Source of the DNA: Isochrysis galbana
Taxonomy: Eukaryota; Haptophyta; Isochrysidales; Isochrysidaceae
DNA length: 64,000 nucleotides
Assembly (NCBI GenBank): GCA_018136815.1
Contig: CM030945.1
Span: 532,605-596,604 of the forward strand
Direction of reading: 5' to 3'
In this document: in pieces, positions 58,501 to 64,000 of the stretch
How positions within the stretch are numbered: the first letter of the stretch is position 1
Layout: every line of letters starts with the position of its first letter
Made by a program: the position numbers and the translations under genes
The notes under the pieces: generated by a model
Seen by the model: only the letters and a program-made list of their open reading frames with translations
What the model was told of the DNA's origin: nothing
The model's database searches: none

Positions 58501-61500
58501 CGGCGGCGGCGTTGGTGGTGGTGGCGTGGGCGGCGGCGGTGACGGGGGTGTGGAGGGCGGCTTGGATGGTGGCACCACCGGCGGGGTCGACGGCGGCGGT
58601 GGCATCGGGGGCGGGGGCGTCGGCAGAGGCGGGGTTGGAGGCGGCGGCGACGGCGGTGTGGACGGCGGTGTGGATGGTGGCGCCAAGGGTGGGGTCGACG
58701 GCGGCGGCGGCGTCGGCGGCGGAGGTGTGGGCGGCGGCGGCGACGGGGGTGTAGAGGGCGGTGTGGATGGTGGCGCCAAGGGTGGGGTCGACGGTGGCGG
58801 CGGCGTCGGCGGAGGCGGTGTGGGCGGCGGCGGCGACGGGGGCGTGGATGGTGGCACCGATGGCGGGGTCGACGGCGGCGGCGGCGTCGGCGGAGGCGGT
58901 GTGGGCGGAGGCGGCGACGGGGGTGTGGATGGTGGCGCCGAGGGCGGGGTCGACGGTGGCGGCGGCGTTGGTGGTGGTGGCGTGGGTGGCGGCGGTGATG
59001 GTGGCGGCGGTGACGGGGGTGTGGAGGGCGGCGTGGATGGTGGCACCGATGGCGGGGTCGACGGCGGCGGCGGGGTCGGTGGCGGTGGCGTTGGCGGCGG
59101 CAGGGTTGGGGGCGGCGGCGACGGCGGTATAGAAGGCGGTGTGGATGGTGGTACCAACGGCGGGGTCGACGGCGGCGGCGGCATCGGTGGCGGTGGCGTG
59201 GGCGGCGGCGGTGACGGGGGTGTGGAAGGCGGCGTGGATGGTGGCACCACCGGCGGGGTCGACGGCGGCGGCGGCATCGGTGGCGGTGGCGTTGGCGGCG
59301 GCGGTGTTGGGGGCGGCGGCGACGGCGGTATGGAAGGCGGTGTGGATGGTGGCGCCAAGGGCGGGGGCGACGGCGGCGGCTGCGTCGGTGGTGGTGGCGT
59401 GGGCGGCGGCGGCGACGGGGGTGTGGAGGGCGGCGTGGATGGCGGGACCGACGGCGGCGTTAATGGCGGCGGAGGGGCAGGTGGCGGTGGAGTCGGAGGC
59501 GGCGGTGTGGGCGGCGGCGGTGACGGGGGCACCGAGGGTGGCGTGGAGGGTGGTGTGGACGGCGGCGGCGGCATAGGCGGCGGCGGCGCAGGCGGCGGCG
59601 GCGTGGGAGGTGGCGGCGCGGGGGGAGGAGGAGCTGGCGGCGGCGGCGTGGGAGGCGGTGGCACCGGGGGTGTCGATGGCGGAGCCGACGGGGGTGCTGA
59701 AGGAGGCGGCGGCGTGGGAGGCGGCGGAGTCGGGGGCGGCGGAGCTGGTGGTGGTGGCGATGGAGGAGTCGATGGCGGCGTGGATGGCGGTACAGACGGT
59801 GGTGTTGAAGGAGGTGGCGGAGCGGGCGGCGGAGGCGCAGGTGGCGGCGGGGTCGGAGGCGGCGGCGTGGGAGGCGGCGGCGCGGGCGGTGGCGGCGTGG
59901 GAGGCGGCGGCGCTGGCGGAGGTGGCGTAGGTGGTGGTGGTGTTGGCGGCGGTGGCGCGGGCGGCGGCGGCGTGGGTGGGGGCGGCGTGGGAGGTGGAGG
60001 CAGTGGAGGTGTTGACGGCGGCGTCGATGGCGGAGTCAAGGGTGGAGTCGATGGTGGCGGTGGCACGGGTGGCGGCGGCGCTGGCGGTGGCGGGGCTGGC
60101 GGTGGTGGCGCGGGAGGCGGCGGCGCGGGCGGTGGCGGCGTGGGAGGCGGCGGCGCTGGCGGAGGCGGCATAGGAGGAGGAGGCGATGGAGGTGTCGACG
60201 GCGGAGTCGATGGCGGAGCTGAGGGTGGAGTCCATGGCGGCGGCGGTGTCGGAGGCGGCGGCGTCGGAGGCGGCGGCGCCGGTGGCGGCGGCAGAGGGGG
60301 TGGTGGTGACGGCGGCGGCGGGGTTGGCGGTGGTGGTGTGGGTGGCGGCGGTGTTGGCGGTGGCGTCGAGGGAGGTGTAGAAGGTGGTGTCGACGGCGGC
60401 AGCGATGGTGGGATCGACGGCGGCGTCAGTGGCGGTGGGAAGATCTCGAGCGGCTGCGGTGGAGCATATGGAGGGGGAGCACCGGGCGGCGTTGATGGGG
60501 GTGTGCTTGGAGGCTCCGTGGGCGGCGTTGATGGCGGAGGCGCGCTTGGCGGCTCCGACGGAGGCTCGGAAGGGGGAGACGACGGTGGTGGTGATGTGGG
60601 GGGTGGAGGCGCTGGGGGTGGTGGCGTCGGAGGCGGCGGTGTTGGCGGCGGCGGCGCCGGAGGCGATGACGGCGGTGTGAAGGGTGGCTCTGAAGGCGGC
60701 GGCGGCGTAGGCGGTGGGGGCACGGGCGGCGGTGGTGTTGGAGGAAGAGCTGGCGGCGGCGGCGTAGGCGGTGGTGGCGTAGGAGGTGGTGATGTTGGAG
60801 GTGGCGGCGAGGGAGGTTCCGACGGCGGCGTGGATGGCGGGACCGATGGCGGCGTTAATGGCGGCGGAGGCGTTGGCGGCGGAGGGGCAGGTGGCGGTGG
60901 AGTCGGAGGCGGCGGCGTGGGCGGCGGTGGTGACGGGGGCACCGAGGGTGGTCTGGAGGGTGGTGTGGACGGCGGCGGCGGCATAGGCGGCGGGGGTGCG
61001 GGCGGCGGCGGCGTGGGGGGTGGCGGCGCCGGTGGTGTTGATGGCGGAGCCGACGGGGGTGCTGAAGGAGGCGGCGGCGTGGGAGGCGGCGGAGTCGGGG
61101 GCGGCGGCGTTGGCGGCGGTGGCGTTGGCGGCGGCGGCGTTGGCGGTGGTGGCGTTGGCGGCGGCGGAGTGGGTGGAGGCGGCGCAGGTGGTGGTGGCGT
61201 AGGCGGTGGAGGCGCCGGCGGAGGTGGCGTCGGCGGCGGCGGCGCTGGTGGTGGTGGCGATGGAGGAGTCGATGGCGGCGTGGATGGCGGTACAGACGGT
61301 GGTGTTGAAGGAGGTGGCGGAGCGGGCGGCGGAGGCGCGGGCGGCGGCGGGGCCGGAGGCGGCGGCGTGGGAGGCGGCGGCGCGGGCGGTGGCGGCGTGG
61401 GAGGCGGCGGCGCTGGCGGAGGTGGCGTAGGTGGTGGTGGTGTTGGCGGCGGTGGCGCGGGCGGCGGCGGCGTGGGTGGGGGCGTCGACGGCGGTGTCAA

Positions 61501-64000
61501 TGGCGGATTGGATGGCGGAGTCAAGGGTGGAGTCGATGGTGGCGGTGGCACGGGTGGCGGTGGCACTGGCGGTGGGGGCGCTGGCGGTGGTGGCGCGGGT
61601 GGCGGTGGTTTTGGCGGCGGAGGCGTTGGTGGTGGTGGCGATGGAGGGGTCGATGGCGGTGTGAATGGCGGTACAGACGGTGGTGTTGAAGGAGGCGGCG
61701 GGGCGGGTGGAGGTGGCGTCGGCGGTGGCGGCGTCGGCGGTGGTGGGGACGGCGGAGTCGATGGTGGCGTGGATGGCGGTAGAGACGGTGGTGTTGAAGG
61801 AGGCGGTGGCGCGGGCGGCGGCGGAGCCGGCGGTGGCGGCGCGGGCGGAGGTGGCGCGGGTGGTGGTGGTGTTGGAGGGGGTGGCGCGGGTGGAGGTGGC
61901 GTCGGCGGTGGCGGCGTTGGCGGTGGTGGCGACGGCGGAGTCGATGGCGGAGTCGATGGCGGTACAGACGGAGGTATTGAAGGTGGTGGAGGAAGAGGTG
62001 GCGGAGGCGAGGGCGGCGGCGGCGCAGGCGGCGGCGGCGCGGGCGGCGGCGGCGCGGGCGGGGGTGGCGTTGGCGGTGGCGGAGTGGGTGGAGGCGGCGC
62101 GGGTGGTGGTGGTGTTGGCGGTGGTGGCTCCGGTGGAGGTGGTGTTGGAGGCGGCGGCGTGGGCGGAGTGGATGGCGGTACAGACGGCGGTATTGAAGGT
62201 GGTGGAGGCGCAGGCGGGGGCGGCGCGGGCGGCGGCGGCGCAGGCGGCGGCGGCGCGGGCGGCGGCGGCGCGGGTGGTGGTGGCGTCGGAGGCGGCGGCG
62301 CAGGTGGTGGTGGCGTCGGAGGCGGCGGTGCAGGTGGCGGCGGTGTTGGCGGCGGCGGCGCCGGTGGTGAAGATGGCGGAGCCGACGGAGGTGCTGAAGG
62401 AGGAGGTGGCGTTGGCGGTGGCGGTGTGGGAGGTGGCGGCATTGGCGGCGGTGGAGCTGGCGGAGGTGGCGTTGGCGGCGGAGGCGTTGGTGGTGGTGGG
62501 GTTGGTGGCGGCGGAGTGGGTGGAGGCGGCGCGGGTGGTGGTGGTGTTGGAGGGGGAGGCGCGGGTGGAGGTGGCGTCGGCGGTGGCGGCGTCGGCGGTG
62601 GTGGCGACGGAGGAGTCGATGGCGGCGTGGATGGCGGTACAGACGGTGGAGTTGAAGGAGGCGGCGGCGCAGGCGGCGGCGGTGCCGGCGGTGGCGGCGC
62701 AGGCGGTGGCGGCGCGGGTGGAGGTGGCGCGGGCGGAGGTGAGGTTGGCGGTGGCGGAGTGGGTGGAGGCGGCGCGGGTGGTGGTGGTGTTGGAGGGGGG
62801 GGCGCGGGTGGAGGTGGCGTCGGCGGTGGCGGCATGGGCGGTGGTGGCGACGGCGGAGTCGATGGCGGAGTAGATGGCGGTACAGACGGTGGTGTTGAAG
62901 GAGGCGGTGGCGCGGGCGGCGGCGGTGTGGGCGGCGGCGGCGCGGGTGGTGGTGGCGTCGGCGGTGGTGGCGCCGGTGGCGGTGGTGTTGGGGGCGGCGG
63001 CGTGGGCGGTGGTGGCGATGGAGGAGTCGATGGCGGTGTGAATGGCGGTATAGACGGTGGTGTTGAAGGAGGCGGCGGGGCGGGCGGCGGAGGCGCAGGT
63101 GGCGGCGGGGTCGGAGGCGGCGGTGCAGGTGGCGGCGGCGCCGGTGGCGGCGGCAGAGGGGGTGGTGGCGATGGAGGAGTCGATGGCGGTGTGAATGGCG
63201 GTACGGACGGTGGTGTTGAAGGAGGCGGCGGAGCGGGTGGCGGAGGCGCAGGTGGCGGCGGGGTCGGAGGCGGCGGCGCCGGTGGCGGCGGCAGAGGGGG
63301 TGGTGGTGACGGCGGCGGCGGGGTAGGCGGAGGAGGCGTGGGCGGAGGCGGTGTCGGTGGTGGCGGTGTTGGCGGCGGCGGCGTGGGCGGTGGTGGAGTT
63401 GGCGGCGGCGGCATTGGTGGCGGCGGCATCGGCGGCGGTGGAGTCGGTGGAGGCGGCGACGGAGGAGTTGAGGGTGGTGCCGACGGCGGCGCCGACGGCG
63501 GTGGCGGTGTTGGCGGTGGCGGCGTCGGTGGCGGCGGCGTCGGGGGCGGCGGCGCTGGAGGCGGCGGTGTAGGCGGCGGTGGCGCTGGAGGCGGCGGTGT
63601 TGGCGGTGGCGGTGTGGGTGGCGGCGGTGTTGGCGGCGGCGTCGAGGGAGGTGTAGAAGGTGGTGTCGACGGCGGCGGCGATGGTGGGATCGACGGCGGC
63701 GTCAGTGGCGGTGGGAAGATCTCGAGCGGCTGCGGTGGAGCATATGGAGGGGGAGCACCGGGCGGCGTTGATGGGGGTGTGCTTGGAGGCTCCATGGGCG
63801 GCGTTGATGGCGGAGGCGCGCTTGGCGGCTCCGACGGAGGCTCGGAAGGGGGAGACGACGGTGGTGGTGATGTGGGGGGTGGAGGCGCTGGGGGTGGTGG
63901 CGTCGGAGGCGGCGGTGTTGGCGGCGGCGGCGCCGGAGGCGATGACGGCGGTGTGAAGGGTGGCTCTGAAGGCGGCGGCGGCGTAGGCGGTGGGGGCGCG
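55597..64000 (-). CDS. giant proline-rich protein (hydroxyproline-rich glycoprotein-like), 5' end outside window
   Basis: One - strand frame is open from the window edge to a stop at 55597, at least 2,800 codons. It consists of PPPPTPPPPAPPPP and STPPSVPPSTPPSTPPSPPP units, in blocks of about 30-40 residues. Less repetitive islands are APPPYAPPQPLEIFPPPLTP (twice, about 60470 and 63745) and KVPEGTPSRPPPPPQPPFQP with DEIFPAPPPS near 56320-56400. The C-terminus is Ser-Pro-rich (SPEPSPPPPP) and ends LHRPSR. Such sequence in algae forms wall or extracellular-matrix glycoproteins (pherophorin/extensin type) with polyproline-II rods. The ATG at 63795 is probably internal, because the same repeat continues upstream. 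The other frames over this stretch are also open as a by-product of the GGC-rich repeat, so expression needs proof. Splicing cannot be judged. Confidence 0.55.
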   Translation of the reverse strand, partial: APPPPTPPPPSEPPFTPPSSPPAPPPPTPPPPTPPPPAPPPPTSPPPSSPPSEPPSEPPSAPPPSTPPMEPPSTPPSTPPGAPPPYAPPQPLEIFPPPLTPPSIPPSPPPSTPPSTPPSTPPPTPPPPTPPPPTPPPPAPPPPTPPPPAPPPPTPPPPTPPPPTPPPPSAPPSAPPSTPPSPPPPTPPPPMPPPPMPPPPTPPPPTPPPPTPPPPTPPPPTPPPPTPPPPSPPPPLPPPPAPPPPTPPPPAPPPPAPPPPSTPPSVPPFTPPSTPPSPPPPLPPPPAPPPPAPPPPTPPPPAPPPPAPPPPSTPPSIPPFTPPSTPPSPPPPTPPPPTPPPPAPPPPTPPPPAPPPPTPPPPAPPPPSTPPSVPPSTPPSTPPSPPPPMPPPPTPPPPAPPPPTPPPPAPPPPTPPPPTSPPPAPPPPAPPPPAPPPPAPPPPAPPPPSTPPSVPPSTPPSTPPSPPPPTPPPPTPPPPAPPPPTPPPPAPPPPTPPPPTPPPPTPPPPTPPPPAPPPPMPPPPTPPPPTPPPPSAPPSAPPSSPPAPPPPTPPPPAPPPPTPPPPAPPPPTPPPPAPPPPAPPPPAPPPPAPPPPAPPPPSIPPSVPPSTPPTPPPPTPPPPEPPPPTPPPPAPPPPTPPPPTPPPPAPPPPAPPPPAPPPPSPPPPLPPPPSIPPSVPPSTPPSTPPSPPPPTPPPPTPPPPAPPPPTPPPPAPPPPAPPPPAPPPPAPPPPSTPPSLPPSTPPSTPPSPPPPTPPPPTPPPPAPPPPSTPPSVPPFTPPSTPPSPPPPTPPPPKPPPPAPPPPAPPPPVPPPPVPPPPSTPPLTPPSNPPLTPPSTPPPTPPPPAPPPPTPPPPTPPPPAPPPPTPPPPAPPPPTPPPPAPPPPAPPPPAPPPPSTPPSVPPSTPPSTPPSPPPPAPPPPTPPPPAPPPPTPPPPAPPPPTPPPPTPPPPTPPPPTPPPPTPPPPTPPPPTPPPPSAPPSAPPSTPPAPPPPTPPPPAPPPPMPPPPSTPPSRPPSVPPSPPPPTPPPPTPPPPAPPPPTPPPPLTPPSVPPSTPPSEPPSPPPPTSPPPTPPPPTPPPPALPPTPPPPVPPPPTPPPPSEPPFTPPSSPPAPPPPTPPPPTPPPPAPPPPTSPPPSSPPSEPPSEPPSAPPPSTPPTEPPSTPPSTPPGAPPPYAPPQPLEIFPPPLTPPSIPPSLPPSTPPSTPPSTPPPTPPPPTPPPPTPPPPSPPPPLPPPPAPPPPTPPPPTPPPPWTPPSAPPSTPPSTPPSPPPPMPPPPAPPPPTPPPPAPPPPAPPPPAPPPPAPPPPVPPPPSTPPLTPPSTPPSTPPLPPPPTPPPPTPPPPAPPPPTPPPPTPPPPAPPPPTPPPPAPPPPTPPPPTPPPPAPPPPAPPPPSTPPSVPPSTPPSTPPSPPPPAPPPPTPPPPTPPPPSAPPSAPPSTPPVPPPPTPPPPAPPPPAPPPPTPPPPAPPPPMPPPPSTPPSTPPSVPPSPPPPTPPPPTPPPPAPPPPLTPPSVPPSTPPSTPPSPPPPTPPPPTQPPPSPPPLAPPSTPPSIPPSPPPPTPPPPTPPPPMPPPPSTPPVVPPSTPPSTPPSPPPPTPPPPMPPPPSTPPLVPPSTPPSIPPSPPPPTLPPPTPPPPTPPPPSTPPSVPPSTPPSTPPSPPPPSPPPPTPPPPTPPPPSTPPSAPPSTPPSPPPPTPPPPTPPPPSTPPSVPPSTPPSPPPPTPPPPTPPPPSTPPLAPPSTPPSTPPSPPPPTPPPPTPPPPSTPPLAPPSTPPSTPPSPPPPTPPLPTPPPPMPPPPSTPPVVPPSKPPSTPPSPPPPTPPPPTPPPPSTPPLVPPSTPPSTPPSPPPPTPPPPTPPPPTPPPPSTPPSAPPSTPPSPPPPTPPPPAPPPPSTPPLAPPSTPPSTPPSPPPPTPPPPAPPPPSAPPSAPPSTPPSTPPSPPPPTPPPPTPPPPSTPPLAPPSTPPSPPPPTPPPPTPPPPLVPPSTPPSTPPSPPPPTPPPPTPPPPTPPPPSTPPLVPPSTPPSTPPSPPPPTPPPPTPPPPRPPPPTPPPPSTPPLAPPSTPPSTPPSPPPPTPPPPAPPPPSTPPSVPPSTPPSTPPSPPPPTPPPPTPPPPSTPPLAPPSTPPSPPPPTPPPPTPPPPSTPPSVPPSTPPSTPPSPPPPTPPPPTPPPPTPPPPSTPPLVPPSTPPSTPPSPPPPTPPPPTPPPPAPPPPSTPPLVPPSIPPTPPPPTPPPPTPPPPTPPPPTPPPPSTPPLVPPSTPPSPPPPTPPPPSPPPPTPPPPSTPPLAPPFTPPSTPPSPPPPTPPPPTPPPPTPPPPAPPPPSTPPLAPPSTPPSTPPPPPPSTPPLGPPSTPPTPPPPTQPPPTPPTPSTPPLVPPSTPPSTPPSPPPPTPPPPTPPPPSTPPLAPPSTPPSTPPSPPPPTPPPPTPPPPSTPPLVPPSTPPSTPPSPPPPTPPPPTPPPPAPPPSTPPLVPPSIPPSTPPWPPPPTLPPPPSIPPSTPPSTPPLVPPSTPPLLPPSPPPPSPLFPPKVPEGTPSRPPPPPQPPFQPQTDEIFPAPPPSPPPFAPLPASPVFSPEPSPPPPPPPLSPEPSPPPSPEPSSPEPSPPPPPSPLSPDPSPPPLSPPSPSSPSPPPFAPPAPPPSPEPSPPPPPSPLSPEPSPPPSPPPFAPPPPSTPPSEPPSTPPSPPPSEPSPPPFAPAPSPPPPPSPLSPDPSPPPPPPPFSPSPSPPPPPSPRSPEPSPPPPPLPLSPEPSPPPPSSPSPSPPPFAPYVEPPPPPLRGLPSHPRLHRPSR
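60340..60724. repeat. long-period duplication inside the proline-rich locus, copy 1
   Basis: Matches 63616-64000 with few differences (for example GGCAGCGATGG versus GGCGGCGATGG, and CTCCGTGGGC versus CTCCATGGGC). The offset is 3,276 bases, exactly 1,092 codons. It includes the least repetitive landmark of the locus, AAGATCTCGAGCGGCTGCGG. Confidence 0.9.
63616..64000. repeat. long-period duplication inside the proline-rich locus, copy 2
   Basis: The second copy of the segment at 60340-60724, reaching the window edge. It implies that a unit of about 3.3 kb has been duplicated in frame and that the array may continue outside the window. Confidence 0.9.

Noticed and set aside
55527-63956. Many + strand Ala/Val/Gly-rich frames and a 1,396-codon Ala/Thr-rich - strand frame in the proline-rich locus
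   Set aside because: They are shifted readings of the same GGC-rich repeat, lack unique sequence, and break at the less repetitive islands.

Overview
This is a GC-rich nuclear contig from a eukaryote. Genes are split by short GT-AG introns. They encode eukaryotic proteins: cytosolic ribosomal protein uL23, a Pcf11-type cleavage factor, a multi-BRCT replication/checkpoint protein and a mitochondrial ATP synthase subunit. A cytochrome b5 front-end fatty-acid desaturase, an aldo-keto reductase carrying a ShKT domain, long proline-rich open frames and Copia retrotransposons together suggest a microalga. A haptophyte or similar chlorophyll-c lineage is my best guess, but the sequence alone does not prove it. 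One 100-base assembly gap lies at 601-700. There is no sign of operons, CRISPR or prokaryotic signals.

Layout. 0.7-1.4 kb: 3' part of an LRR gene, followed by a hairpin-forming 26-bp tandem repeat. 1.7-3.3 kb: repeats. 3.6-4.8 kb (-): AKR-ShKT gene. 5.2-5.7 kb (+): uL23. 5.8-8.9 kb: intergenic sequence with a perfect 31-bp inverted repeat. 9.0-10.7 kb (-): four-exon acyl-CoA dehydrogenase. 13.0-15.0 kb (-): Pcf11. 15.2-18.4 kb: a cluster of small inverted-repeat elements and one retroposon-like repeat (called R1 here). 18.7-19.9 kb (-): broken hAT transposase. 20.1-23.4 kb (+): five-BRCT protein. 23.5-33.1 kb: a nested and scrambled Copia cluster with one apparently intact, recent element. 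33.9-35.1 kb (-) and 35.6-38.9 kb (+): RING protein and fused desaturase, head to head. 39.8-42.5 kb: second full R1 copy, chromodomain fragment, inverted-repeat element and LINE-like remnant. 42.6-44.6 kb (+): ankyrin protein. 45.5-49.5 kb: repeats around a gag-like open frame. 51.1-51.9 kb (-): ATP synthase delta. 52.7-54.8 kb: repeats and a foldback element. 55.6-64 kb (-): a very long proline-rich open frame running off the window.

The host genes are unrelated housekeeping or metabolic genes, and their order suggests no pathway. What ties the window together is transposition. At least seven dispersed families recur here, and several copies carry target-site duplications readable by eye. 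The most unusual host gene is the desaturase: a triplicated membrane domain of unknown function precedes its cytochrome b5 and desaturase domains. Exon boundaries are inferred from splice motifs and protein-family continuity and have not been tested against transcripts.
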